From UBA9647 sp049522195 (lineage in GTDB: Bacteria; Bacteroidota; Ignavibacteria; UBA10030): DNA of 32,303 nt. The notes below the pieces were generated by a model that was not told the origin of the DNA, did no database searches, and worked only from the letters and a program-made list of their open reading frames with translations. Location of the stretch: contig JBEKOB010000045.1 in NCBI GenBank assembly GCA_049522195.1, positions 1 through 32,303 on the forward strand. Direction: 5' to 3'. This document shows positions 1-8,056 of the stretch, piece by piece (positions within the stretch are counted from its first letter, which is position 1; each line of letters opens with the position of its first letter). Made by a program: the position numbers and the translations under genes.

Positions 1-334
1 CTCTTGCTTCCTTCGCGGCTTTTGTGGCCCACTCACCGGTGACGAGATAATCGGCGTTTGCTTTGAGAAAATTCATCGGGAGCATCGCAAACTGGAGGCT
101 TGCTCCGCCGCCGACAAAGATGACAGCGTAGTCCTGGGCATTCAAGCCCATGATTGCCAGCGCGTCCTTCTCCGCATCCTGGATGACTGCGTCGAATTCC
201 TTCGAACGGTGACTGATCTCGAGGATCGAGACGCCGAGGTTGGCAAAATTCATTACAGCATCCCGCGTTTCTTCAAGAACCGAAACAGGAAGAACGGCGG
301 GGCCCGCATAGAAGTTATGTGCTCGATTAGACAT
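1..334 (-). CDS. serC: Phosphoserine aminotransferase, N-terminal part (cut by window edge)
   Basis: The first 111 codons can be read on the minus strand from an ATG at 334; the gene runs off the window. The protein opens MSNRAHNFYAGPAVLP, the hallmark start of phosphoserine aminotransferase. It carries the substrate-loop motif ISHRSKEF near residues 40-47 and the PLP-phosphate motif GGGASLQF near 75-82. The family converts 3-phosphohydroxypyruvate and glutamate into O-phosphoserine and 2-oxoglutarate in the cytoplasm, using PLP. The start is supported by AGGAGA about 6 bases upstream. It lies divergent from serA, which makes its substrate, so the two share the 335-665 intergenic region. Identification is strong; only completeness is unknown. 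Confidence 0.93.
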   Translation of the reverse strand, partial: MSNRAHNFYAGPAVLPVSVLEETRDAVMNFANLGVSILEISHRSKEFDAVIQDAEKDALAIMGLNAQDYAVIFVGGGASLQFAMLPMNFLKANADYLVTGEWATKAAKEAR

Positions 335-665
335 CGGAAGTCTCCTTTGTCAGGCTTGAGGTGGGTGCAATGAGAGAATTTGTTCGTGCGCAATATATGA
401 TTTTTTCATTCACACGGAAAGTAGCCCCGCCTCTTTTCTATCTTGAAGTTGAAAGGAAACACCATTTTTTTAGTCTCGAAGATGGGAATTGTCGGCTGGC
501 AGCATCGGCGGAAGTCAGTTGTCACTTCAAACAAAATTCCTTACGTTGCGCCCCAACAAGCCGGGAACCTGAGCTGGACAACGACTCGGGCAACCTGAGA
601 GTGTGATCCGAGCGAACGGGCTGCCTTCCTGGCACACAATCCTACCGTTGAATTTGGAGGTAACC
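335..665. other. Intergenic region between divergent serC and serA
   Basis: These 331 bases must hold the promoters of both serC (leftward) and serA (rightward). I looked for a T-box (TGGNACCGCG-like core) or another amino-acid riboswitch and saw none. A short direct repeat (CGGGAACCTGAG near 563 and CGGGCAACCTGAG near 588) is present but of unclear meaning. An 81-codon open frame at 361-606 has no ribosome site and no recognisable sequence, so I do not call it a gene. Confidence 0.4.
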
Positions 666-1586
666 ATGAAGATACTCATTACAGATGGAATCTCTCCAGA
701 AGGAGCGAAGATTCTGCTCGATGCCGGTCACGATGTGGACCAGGTGAAGTATACGCCAGAAGAGCTCCTCACAAACATCGGCAAGTACGATTGTATCATT
801 GTCCGCTCTGCCACGAAGGTCACAAAAGAAGTCATTGAGGCGGGAAAGAACCTGAAGGTGATCGCACGCGGCGGTGTCGGGCTGGACAACATCGACGTCG
901 AAGTTGCGAAGGCGAAAAACCTGACGGTGCTCAACACGCCAGGGGCATCGGCCATCTCGGTTGCCGAGCTGGCGATCGCACACATGTTTGCCCTAAGCCG
1001 GTTCCTGCACGTCAGCAAGATGGATATGGTCGCTGGCAAATGGCCCAAGAAGGAATACTCGAAGGGAATTGAGCTGACGGGCAAGACGCTGGGTATCATG
1101 GGATTCGGAAACATCGGCAAGGAGACTGCCCGTCGGGCTCTCGGCCTGAGCATGAACGTGCTCGCGTTCGATCCACCGTTCACGATGATGGATTTCGTCG
1201 TCCGGATCACCACACGGGAGAAGCTCCTCGAAGCATCAGATTTCATCACACTCCATATTCCTGCCGACAAGAAGGCCGGTCCGGCCATCGGAAAGAAGGA
1301 ATTTGATATGATGAAGAAGGGGGTCATCCTCATCAATTGTGCGCGTGGAGGTGTTGTCGATGAGGTAGCTCTGCTCGATGCACTCGAAAGCGGCAAGGTC
1401 GCCGGGGCAGCCCTGGACGTGTTCGTGAACGAGCCGCCAACGGATGCTCAAAAGGCGCTCATCAACCATCCGCGGGTCAGCGTGTCTCCGCATATCGGAG
1501 GCTCTACCATTGAAGGTCAGGAGCGGGTCGGCATCGAAATCGCTCAGCGCGTCGTGAAAGCGTTCAATCCAGAGGCATTCCACTAG
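666..1586 (+). CDS. serA: D-3-phosphoglycerate dehydrogenase, short form
   Basis: This cytoplasmic enzyme oxidises 3-phosphoglycerate to 3-phosphohydroxypyruvate with NAD+, the first step of serine synthesis. The 306-residue protein has the D-isomer 2-hydroxyacid dehydrogenase layout. The Rossmann motif GFGNIG is at 146-151, the substrate/NAD Arg in NCARGG is R227, the Glu in FVNEPP is E256, and the catalytic His in SPHIGG is H276. It ends soon after the catalytic domain, so the C-terminal ACT or ASB regulatory domains of the long SerA form are absent and serine feedback is not expected through them. I chose the ATG at 666 because GGAGG lies 5 bases upstream; a longer frame from 603 has no such site. 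It is divergent from serC and followed by a DUF1015 gene. Other 2-hydroxyacid dehydrogenases are similar, but the serC neighbour supports SerA. Confidence 0.92.
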   Translation: MKILITDGISPEGAKILLDAGHDVDQVKYTPEELLTNIGKYDCIIVRSATKVTKEVIEAGKNLKVIARGGVGLDNIDVEVAKAKNLTVLNTPGASAISVAELAIAHMFALSRFLHVSKMDMVAGKWPKKEYSKGIELTGKTLGIMGFGNIGKETARRALGLSMNVLAFDPPFTMMDFVVRITTREKLLEASDFITLHIPADKKAGPAIGKKEFDMMKKGVILINCARGGVVDEVALLDALESGKVAGAALDVFVNEPPTDAQKALINHPRVSVSPHIGGSTIEGQERVGIEIAQRVVKAFNPEAFH

Positions 1587-1606
1587 CGGGTATTGGAAAA
1601 AGATCA

Positions 1607-1701
1607 AACCGCCAAGTCCATAAAGAGCGCCAAGAAATCATAATGATGTGGTCTCGTTCTGCAACATCGTGATCAATTTGCTCTTTGCGGCCTTGGCGGT
1701 T
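1607..1701. repeat. Inverted repeat, 21-bp arms, between serA and the DUF1015 gene
   Basis: The arms are 1607-1627 and 1681-1701, matching at 18 of 21 positions with a 53-base loop. The left arm begins AACCGCCAAG and the right ends CTTGGCGGTT. There is no T-tract after it, so it is not a standard intrinsic terminator. It could be an mRNA-stabilising or attenuating hairpin, or a dispersed intergenic repeat. CGCCAAG units also recur inside it (near 1628-1634). Confidence 0.6.
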
Positions 1702-1725
1702 CAATAAAGGGAATAATCACACTGT

Positions 1726-2967
1726 ATGGCAACCGTTCGTCCGTTCAAAGCGTTTCGTCCAAAACCGGAGCTCGCAGGCGATGTCGCTGCGAAACCGTAC
1801 GACGTCCTGAGTTCTGAAGAAGCGCGTCAGGAAGCGCAAGGAAATCCCCTCTCGTTTCTTCACGTCAGCAAACCGGAGATCGACCTGGATCCCGCGATCG
1901 ACCATTACGATCCAAGGGTCTATGCAAAGGGGAAAGAGAATCTTCAGAAGCTGATCGACCGGAAGGTTCTGGTCGAAGATCCGGCTCCGTATCTGTATGT
2001 GTATGCGCAGACGATGGAAGGACGCACACAGTACGGCATCGTCGGATGTGCTTCGGTGGAGGAATATCTGAACGGTACGATCAAGAAGCACGAGCTGACA
2101 CGGAAGGACAAGGAGGAAGATCGCTGCAACCACGTGCGTGTGACGAACTCACACTCAGGCCCGATCTTCCTGACATATCCGGATCAAGCCCCCATCGATG
2201 CAATTGTGGCAAACATCACGAGCAGACCCCCCGAGAACGATCATGTGGCGCGCGACGGGATACGGCATCGGACATGGGTCATCAAGGATGCCGGCAAGAT
2301 CCAGAGGCTGCAAGCGCTCTTCGGAGGAATCCGGAATCTGTACGTTGCCGACGGACATCACAGAACGGCAGCCGCGGCAATAGTGGGGCGCGATCGGAAG
2401 CTCGCCAATCCCAATCACCGTGGAGACGAAGAGTACAACTTCTTTCTTGCGGTCTGCTTCCCGGCAAGTCAGCTCAAAATCCTCGATTACAGCCGTGTTG
2501 TGAAAGACCTCAACGGGCTGACCAAAGAGCAGTTCCTCGAGAAGGTGAAAAAGACTTTTAGCGTGACGCACATACAAGGGCGGCCACGCCTCACAAAGAA
2601 GGGGGAATTTGGCCTGTACCTCGACGGCGAGTGGTACCAGTTCTCAGCGCCTGATTCATTTTTGACTAACAGCGATCCGGTAGAACGCCTCGATGTGACA
2701 ATTCTCCAACAGAAGGTGTTGGATCCAATCCTCGGCATCAAGGATCAGCGCGTGGATAAGCGCATTGATTTCGTCGGGGGAATACGCGGATTGAGCGAGC
2801 TCGAAAAGCGCGTGGACTCGGGAGAGATGAAGCTCGCGATCAGCATGTTTCCAACATCGATTCACGAATTAATCGCCATCGCGGACGCCGGCAAAATCAT
2901 GCCCCCCAAGTCGACGTGGTTTGAGCCAAAGCTTCGGGATGGGCTGTTTGTGCATTTTTTGGAGTAG
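1726..2967 (+). CDS. DUF1015 family protein (candidate serine-metabolism enzyme)
   Basis: The 413-residue protein matches the DUF1015 family in length and pattern. It has RPFKAFRP at 5-12, KPYDV at 23-27, SFLHV at 43-47, a charged stretch KHELTRKDKEEDR at 121-133, and the strongly conserved VADGHHRTAAA at 207-217. No biochemical function is assigned from sequence alone. The DGHHR motif resembles that of ParB-fold free-serine kinases (SbnI/SerK type), and the gene follows serA with serC next door; from memory, DUF1015 genes often sit beside serC/serA in Clostridia and Thermotogae. I infer a role in serine or phosphoserine metabolism, possibly a kinase acting on free serine. No signal peptide or membrane segment is visible, so it is probably cytoplasmic. 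The ribosome site is weak (AAAGGGA about 12 bases upstream). Confidence 0.88.
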   Translation: MATVRPFKAFRPKPELAGDVAAKPYDVLSSEEARQEAQGNPLSFLHVSKPEIDLDPAIDHYDPRVYAKGKENLQKLIDRKVLVEDPAPYLYVYAQTMEGRTQYGIVGCASVEEYLNGTIKKHELTRKDKEEDRCNHVRVTNSHSGPIFLTYPDQAPIDAIVANITSRPPENDHVARDGIRHRTWVIKDAGKIQRLQALFGGIRNLYVADGHHRTAAAAIVGRDRKLANPNHRGDEEYNFFLAVCFPASQLKILDYSRVVKDLNGLTKEQFLEKVKKTFSVTHIQGRPRLTKKGEFGLYLDGEWYQFSAPDSFLTNSDPVERLDVTILQQKVLDPILGIKDQRVDKRIDFVGGIRGLSELEKRVDSGEMKLAISMFPTSIHELIAIADAGKIMPPKSTWFEPKLRDGLFVHFLE

Positions 2968-2984
2968 GGAAGAAGATGGTGAGA

Positions 2985-3067
2985 TGGTTAATTGGTTAAA
3001 TGGCCACGAGGTTCGTGCTGCCATCGCTGATGAACCAACCACCAATTAACCCATCACCAATTAACCA
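2985..3067. repeat. Short inverted repeat TGGTTAATTGGT / ACCAATTAACCA
   Basis: A 12-base arm at 2985-2996 is exactly complementary to 3056-3067, and a second copy of ACCAATTAAC lies at 3041-3050. It sits just after the DUF1015 stop and before sodC. It may slow transcription or be remnant repeat DNA; there is no strong T-tract, so I do not call a terminator. Confidence 0.45.
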
Positions 3068-3164
3068 GTTTTTGTTCATCCCCGCCGAGAACCAAATGCG
3101 CCATTCGTTGGTTTAAAGGTATGTATGAGTACTACCACCACGAACCAATACTCGGAGATATTCT

Positions 3165-3698
3165 ATGAGAACTAACCTGATAGCGTTGTTGATCTGCGCG
3201 TTCGTCTTCACGGCTGCCGCGCAGCACGATATGCAGAAGATGGGGAATGCCCCTACCAAAGCTATCGCATTGCTCTCCCCTGCTAAAGACAAAACCGTGA
3301 AGGGTGTTGTAACGTTTACGCAGACGGACAAGGGGGTCAAGGTCTATGCGCACCTGGAGGGGCTCACTCCCGGAAAGCACGGATTTCACATTCATGAATT
3401 CGGGGACTGCACTGCTTCCGACCTGACGAGCGCGGGAGGTCATTTCAATCCGACGCAAATGTCCCACGGCGCCCCCACAGATGAGATGCGCCACTCCGGC
3501 GATCTTGGCAACATCGTCGCAGACGAAAAGGGCATGGCAATGCTCGAGTGGGTAGATCCGATAATGCAGCTCTCCGGTCCAAACTCAATCATCGGTCACG
3601 CTGTGATCGTTCATGCGAAGGAAGACGATCTCAAGACTCAGCCGACAGGGAATGCTGGAGCACGCGAGGCGTGTGGCGTGATTGGCATTGCCAAATAG
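3165..3698 (+). CDS. sodC: Secreted Cu/Zn superoxide dismutase
   Basis: SodC dismutates superoxide to oxygen and hydrogen peroxide in the periplasm. The 177-residue protein begins with a signal peptide (hydrophobic 5-19, cleavage probably near AAAQ at 17-20). All metal ligands are visible: copper His at H75, H77, H93 and H150; zinc ligands H93, H101, H110 and D113. The disulfide pair C82-C170 and the active-site Arg (R167, in NAGAREACGV) are kept, so the enzyme should be active. GGAGA lies 6 bases before the ATG. It appears to be a single-gene unit ending in a strong terminator. Confidence 0.95.
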   Translation: MRTNLIALLICAFVFTAAAQHDMQKMGNAPTKAIALLSPAKDKTVKGVVTFTQTDKGVKVYAHLEGLTPGKHGFHIHEFGDCTASDLTSAGGHFNPTQMSHGAPTDEMRHSGDLGNIVADEKGMAMLEWVDPIMQLSGPNSIIGHAVIVHAKEDDLKTQPTGNAGAREACGVIGIAK

Positions 3699-3726
3699 AA
3701 TACAGATCGATCGTTCGAGATTTCCG

Positions 3727-3752
3727 AAGGCCCGAATTCCGGGCCTTTTTTT
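3727..3752 (+). terminator. Intrinsic terminator of sodC
   Basis: An 8-bp stem (AAGGCCCG / CGGGCCTT) with a 5-base loop is followed directly by a run of T, 29 bases after the sodC stop. This is a standard rho-independent terminator. Confidence 0.9.
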
Positions 3753-3798
3753 GTTTGCCGCCCTTCTTGCCGGCTCCATCATTGGACCTCCGACCCTC

Positions 3799-3828
3799 CT
3801 CTCCTATTTGTAGGGAGGGGTAGGAGAG
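3799..3828. repeat. Hairpin CTCTCCTA / TAGGAGAG
   Basis: Eight-base complementary arms at 3799-3806 and 3821-3828 directly precede repeat copy 1. The purine/pyrimidine-biased sequence resembles the other hairpins of the 165-bp repeats and may belong to the same element family. Confidence 0.55.
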
Positions 3829-3832
3829 GTCG

Positions 3833-3997
3833 GGGGAGAGCAACCACCCCTTTGATGTGTCCCCTCCTTTGCAGGAGGGGATCTGTGAGAAGCACCAAGA
3901 ACCCACAGTCATGAGCCAGCTCCCAACCTGAACCACCAACCCTCCCCTCCTTCTTTGAAGGAGGGGGCAGGGGAGGTCAGCCCAGGAACAACCCGCC
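3833..3997. repeat. 165-bp direct repeat, copy 1 (upstream of the DUF559 gene)
   Basis: This copy matches 4477-4641 without gaps at 158 of 165 positions by hand count. It contains two near-perfect hairpins: CCCCTCCT/AGGAGGGG at 3861-3880 and CCCCTCCTTC/GAAGGAGGGG at 3944-3966. Its first bases would encode EQPPL and a stop if read in frame, exactly like the tail of the DUF559 gene in copy 2, so it may be the 3' scar of an earlier gene copy. Confidence 0.9.
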
Positions 3998-4109
3998 TCA
4001 CGTTCCACTCCCGCCCTCCCTTTTCCGCCAATCATATTCTCTTGCCCCCAAAATTGCGGCTGACTAAGTTCTCTTTGTACCGCATACTGTCAATATTCTC
4101 TCTGTAGCG

Positions 4110-4499
4110 ATGACCCTCCACTTCAACATTACTCCCCTCAAGAAGAGGCGCCGCTATCTCCGAAGTCATCTCCCAAAGGCCGAAGTCCTTCTCTGGATGC
4201 ATCTCTCATACAGACAAATGCTCGGGTATAAATTCCGACGCCAGTACAGCGTAGACAATTTCGTTATCGACTTCTATTGTCCTGAGCTGAGACTCGCAAT
4301 CGAAGTTGACGGCGACAGTCATTTCACACCGCTCGCCAGGGTTCACGACCGCGATCGCCAAATTCACATCGAGTCATTTGGGATCAGGTTTCTGCGCGTG
4401 ATGAACGAAGACGTTTACGAGAATTTAGACGCAGTGCTGGATGAGATTGAGGCGACGATTCGAGGTATCCACGGCAGGGGAGAGCAACCACCCCTTTGA
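4110..4499 (+). CDS. DUF559 family protein, Vsr/PD-(D/E)xK endonuclease-like
   Basis: The 129-residue protein has the DUF559 pattern: RRRYLR then PKAEVLLW near 13-29, GYKFRRQ at 39-45, DFYCPE at 54-59, IEVDGDSH at 64-71, and GIRFLRVMNEDV at 91-102. Candidate metal/catalytic acids are E25, D54, E65 and D67. The family resembles very-short-patch-repair endonucleases in fold; its function is not established. The gene has no Shine-Dalgarno site. Its last codons (GRGEQPPL and stop) lie inside the second 165-bp repeat, and the first repeat copy lies 112 bases upstream, so gene plus repeat behave like a unit. I infer a small mobile or selfish cassette; housekeeping nuclease is the alternative. Confidence 0.9.
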   Translation: MTLHFNITPLKKRRRYLRSHLPKAEVLLWMHLSYRQMLGYKFRRQYSVDNFVIDFYCPELRLAIEVDGDSHFTPLARVHDRDRQIHIESFGIRFLRVMNEDVYENLDAVLDEIEATIRGIHGRGEQPPL

Positions 4500-4641
4500 T
4501 GTGTCCCTTCCTTTGCAGGAGGGGATCTATGAGAAGCACCGAGAACCCACAGTCATGAACCAGCTCCCAAACTGAACCACCCACCCTCCCCTCCTTCTTT
4601 GAAGGAGGGGGCAGGGGAGATCAGCCCAGGAACAACCCGCC
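4477..4641. repeat. 165-bp direct repeat, copy 2 (overlaps the DUF559 stop)
   Basis: This is the second copy of the repeat at 3833-3997, with seven substitutions and no gaps. Hairpins lie at 4505-4524 and 4588-4610. It includes the final seven codons and stop of the DUF559 gene, which suggests that the repeat is the normal 3' end of this gene type. It also fills the gap up to the end of the S9 peptidase gene. Confidence 0.9.
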
Positions 4642-4659
4642 CGACGTCTTCACCCTCTC

Positions 4660-7515
4660 CTACTTCTTTTCAAGCTCGTATCCCCGCGTCTTTCCCTTCT
4701 CGATTGCCGGTATTCCCTTCGTCATCCAGACCGGGGCTGGCTGTCCCATAAGGAAGTGATCGAAGAACTGGAGCATGCGAACGGAGAGGTCTTTCCGGTT
4801 CTTTCGTTGTACCAGATTGTGCGCCTCGCCGTTGTACGTCAGCATCCACGCGGGTTTGCCAAGTCGGCGTAACGCCGTAAAGAATTCGATACCCTGATAC
4901 CATGGAACTGCTCCGTCGGCGTCGTTGGCCATGATCAGAAGCGGTGTCGTAATGTCAGGGACACTGAAGAGGGCTGAATTCTCGATGTAAAGGAGTGGTT
5001 TCTCCCAGAGTGTGCCACCAATGCGGCTCTGCGATTTTTCATACTGGAACATGCGGCTCATCCCTGACTCCCACCGTATCCCTCCGTACGCGCTCGTCAT
5101 GTTAGAAACGGGAGCTCCCGCCCCGGCTGCGGCAAACATATGCGAATGCGCCACAAGGTACGCCACCTGGTATCCCCCCCAGCTCTGTCCCTGGATGGCA
5201 ACCTTTGAGCTATCAACATATCCTTCCCCAATGAGTTTCATGATCCCGGGGATGATGCAATCATACGCGCTCTTCCCTGGATACCCCACCTGATAGCGGA
5301 TGTCGGGGACGAAAATGATATAGCCGCGGCTGACGAAGAGAGAGATATTGACTGTCGAAGCCGACGGAGCCGGCGGAATGTACCGATGAAGGAGATCGGA
5401 ATTCCGTTCATAGAAGTACGAGATCAACGGATATTTCTTTTTCGGATCGAAATTCTCCGGCTTGTACAGCAACCCCTCGATCGGCTTCCCATCCGCCGCG
5501 ATCCACGAGATCAGCTCCACCGATCCCCAGAGATACTCTTTTTGCTGCGGATTGATGTCGCTGATCCGTTCAAGCTTTCCCATTGTCATGTCAGTGAGAT
5601 AGAGGTCGGGACATTCCCTGAAATTGCTGCGCGTCACTATCAGCTTCTCCGCATGCTCCGTCTTTTTCGGGAGAGAATAATCGTACGCCTGCATCACGAT
5701 CTTCCGCGGCGCCTGTCCCTCGTTCAATCTCATCGTGTAGAATCCTGATGACTTGTCGGCATATGAGAAGGCGCCCAGCAGAATCTGAGCATCCGGATTC
5801 AAGAATTTCTCTTCGGGATCGAGTCGCACGTACCGAAAACGCAATTGTTCATTCCGTCCAAGCCCGCGTGTCAGGTTCTCGGGGGCTTTCTTTCCTTCGG
5901 GGTCAATTCTCCAGACATCATGACGATCATAGATGAACAGGTCCCGATCATCCTTCGTCCACCCCATCATGCCATAGGCATTGGGGTCATCGGGCACATC
6001 ATTTAGCTCGTTCCACACCGGGTACGGGATTGACGCGGAAAGATTGATCGTTTTCTCTTTCTTCAGTGAATAAGCGCGCCAGCACGTGTCCTCTTCCGCA
6101 TACCAAAGGACGTACTCACCTGCCGGAGACAGTATTGGATTCCCCTTGGTTTTCCCGGCAATCTTTTTGGCTTCGCCGGTCGCAGCGTCAATCAAGTAGA
6201 TGTCACGGTATGAGGCATCCCACGAGACAAGCTGGCGGTATGGGACTTCCGAGGTTCCGACAGCCACATCTGCGTTTCCTTCAAGTCCCACCGTCGCGTT
6301 TGGGATAGCCTCTGTGGCAAGCTGCGCGAATTTCCGCTTCTTGAGGTTCACAACGGCCGTGTAGGATCGTTTCTTCTCCGCATCGAGATTCTTAAGCTGT
6401 TGCGGTTGGAGGTAAGGATCCTGCCAGTTCCAGACGTCGAGTTTGGCCGTTTCCTCATCATTCATGGTTGTATCCTCCGGCATCGGCACGGGCGCAGTCC
6501 CAAGGAACAGCCTCTTTCCGTCCTTCGAAAAGAACAGCCTGCCGTTATCACTGATGAGCCACTTCTTCGGCAATCCCTGAGTAAGCGTGTCAGCCAGAAG
6601 CTCAGCAGCTTTTGAACTCTCCGACCAATAATAGAGATTGTAATACCTTTGCTTTGCCTTGGAAGTGTCCCGGTCCGCCACGTAAGCAGCCTGCGTTCCC
6701 TCTTCATCACAGACAACGTTTTTGAATTTCCCTTTTCCATACGCGAGGGTATCGACATAGAGTCGGGATGTATCCGTGAGCGCCCTCCCGGTGTTGAGCG
6801 TGATGACACCTGCTTTGATCGTGCTGTCATTTCCGGTAGTTGCAACGATGAATCGTTTACCGTTCTTCGAGAACGTGTAGTCACTTCCGAACGGGAAGCT
6901 GTACTCCTTGCCGGTGAAGAGATTGCGGACCACCACGGTCGTTCCTTTTTCTTCTTTCTTCGTCGTCTCTTCGTCTGCAGGATCAGCCGCATCGTTTTTC
7001 TTTTCAACGTTTCGCTTCCCCTTTTTTGTCGTGTCGGGGAGTTCTTTCTCCAGCTGGTATGCGACCCATCCCGATCCTTTCTCTGGAAGCTTGAATGATT
7101 TCACGCGTGCGATCTTGGTCAGTTTCATCGTCGAAAGCGTGACGATGCCAAGAGAGTCTTTTGGAAGATCGTCCTCTTTTTTCTTCGCGATCTTGAGCTT
7201 TTTCACCTCCGCGTAGAATGGCTTGATGGAGAAGACGACATAGTCCGATGACTCTGATATCTTCGCGTTCATGCCCCTCGCAACTGTGTCATACGTGTGA
7301 GATTCAGTGTTGTAGAGAACCAGATGCGCATCCCCTTCCTGGGGTTCAACGGAATAGACAACCCATTTGCCGTCGTTGGAGATCGATTCTCCACTGACTC
7401 TCTTCCATTGGTCATAGACATCGTGACTCAGTCGTTTCTTTCCGGGTGTTTGTCCGATCGTCAACTGACTGAACGCTGCAAGGAAGGCCGCTAGCAGGAC
7501 GTAGCGAGATTTCAT
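4660..7515 (-). CDS. Secreted S9 family (prolyl oligopeptidase-type) serine peptidase
   Basis: The 951-residue protein starts with a signal peptide (MKSRYVLLAAFLAAF, cleavage near 22), so it acts in the periplasm or outside. A long beta-propeller-like region (about 30-650) of repeated DG/W motifs precedes an alpha/beta-hydrolase domain. The catalytic triad is visible: Ser778 in GQSWGG, Asp867 in NDADGAVPW and His899 in NGEAHNL. The family cleaves peptides, often after proline or as di-/tripeptides; the exact substrate cannot be told. I chose the ATG at 7515 because GGAG lies 5 bases upstream and the signal peptide then starts at residue 1; the frame is open 20 codons further. A lysine- and glutamate-rich stretch around residues 160-190 interrupts the propeller. 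It is a single gene on this strand. Confidence 0.93.
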   Translation of the reverse strand: MKSRYVLLAAFLAAFSQLTIGQTPGKKRLSHDVYDQWKRVSGESISNDGKWVVYSVEPQEGDAHLVLYNTESHTYDTVARGMNAKISESSDYVVFSIKPFYAEVKKLKIAKKKEDDLPKDSLGIVTLSTMKLTKIARVKSFKLPEKGSGWVAYQLEKELPDTTKKGKRNVEKKNDAADPADEETTKKEEKGTTVVVRNLFTGKEYSFPFGSDYTFSKNGKRFIVATTGNDSTIKAGVITLNTGRALTDTSRLYVDTLAYGKGKFKNVVCDEEGTQAAYVADRDTSKAKQRYYNLYYWSESSKAAELLADTLTQGLPKKWLISDNGRLFFSKDGKRLFLGTAPVPMPEDTTMNDEETAKLDVWNWQDPYLQPQQLKNLDAEKKRSYTAVVNLKKRKFAQLATEAIPNATVGLEGNADVAVGTSEVPYRQLVSWDASYRDIYLIDAATGEAKKIAGKTKGNPILSPAGEYVLWYAEEDTCWRAYSLKKEKTINLSASIPYPVWNELNDVPDDPNAYGMMGWTKDDRDLFIYDRHDVWRIDPEGKKAPENLTRGLGRNEQLRFRYVRLDPEEKFLNPDAQILLGAFSYADKSSGFYTMRLNEGQAPRKIVMQAYDYSLPKKTEHAEKLIVTRSNFRECPDLYLTDMTMGKLERISDINPQQKEYLWGSVELISWIAADGKPIEGLLYKPENFDPKKKYPLISYFYERNSDLLHRYIPPAPSASTVNISLFVSRGYIIFVPDIRYQVGYPGKSAYDCIIPGIMKLIGEGYVDSSKVAIQGQSWGGYQVAYLVAHSHMFAAAGAGAPVSNMTSAYGGIRWESGMSRMFQYEKSQSRIGGTLWEKPLLYIENSALFSVPDITTPLLIMANDADGAVPWYQGIEFFTALRRLGKPAWMLTYNGEAHNLVQRKNRKDLSVRMLQFFDHFLMGQPAPVWMTKGIPAIEKGKTRGYELEKK

Positions 7516-7627
7516 AGATGCTCCAGTATGTACGATATGATGGACTTCGTCCGGTACTCCAAAACACGTGGACAAGAGGATGAAATAATACTGATATTCC
7601 CCTATTCATCCAAGTTGGAAGTGATGA

Positions 7628-8045
7628 AGAGTGACCATTTTGTGTTCAAAGAGAACGAACCTACGAGGACGAGGCCTGACAGGCCTCTATCTGGGCGAGA
7701 TCAGGAATGGAAAGATGAGGCTGTCGGATATTGAAACGATTGTGAGGCAGGAATGGTTGCGGACACCGACGATGAGATCAATTGTCGAGCTTGATGACTT
7801 TGTTATGATGCCGGATCATTTCCATGGCATCATGATTCTCCATGCGGAACGAAATGGCGTCATTGTCGGGGCGAATCACCGTTCACCCTCTGCACCGCAC
7901 AGCTCCGACTTTTATCAACAGAATTCTTGGAGTTCTGGGTCCCGCCCGGGGAAACGGAGGACCGGGCTGGGAAGGCTATCATATGGGACATAGAATCCAT
8001 CAGAAGGTTTAATCGGATCCTGAGCCCGCAGGCTTCTCCTGAAGT
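7628..8045 (+). pseudogene. Decayed REP-associated (Y1, IS200-like) transposase
   Basis: The frame around 7690-7850 reads LGEIRNGKMRLS, then IVRQEWLRTP, then VELDDFVMMPDHFHGIMIL. This is the N-terminal half of the RAYT/Y1 transposase family, including the metal-binding His-x-His (HFH) motif. The usual segment between the GxY strand and GEI is missing, and the catalytic Tyr region is not in this frame. A second frame (about 7960-8045) gives AIIWDIESIRRFNRI, resembling the family's C-terminal IIRDExSLxRI region, so a frameshift plus internal deletions are likely. There is no intact start. I infer a dead copy that once mobilised or maintained REP-type palindromes. It lies between two minus-strand genes. 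Confidence 0.7.
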
Positions 8046-8056
8046 GTCACCCTGGC

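Noticed and set aside
361..606. 81-codon open frame upstream of serA
   Set aside because: It has no ribosome site and no recognisable sequence, and it lies in the shared serC/serA promoter region.
335..665. Possible T-box or riboswitch in front of serA
   Set aside because: No T-box core or other known riboswitch consensus could be found.
728..1396. 222-codon frame antisense to serA
   Set aside because: It is a shadow of a clearly coding gene on the other strand, with no family resemblance.
3833..4641. CRISPR-like array
   Set aside because: There are only two long direct repeats separated by a gene; no short repeats with spacers are present.
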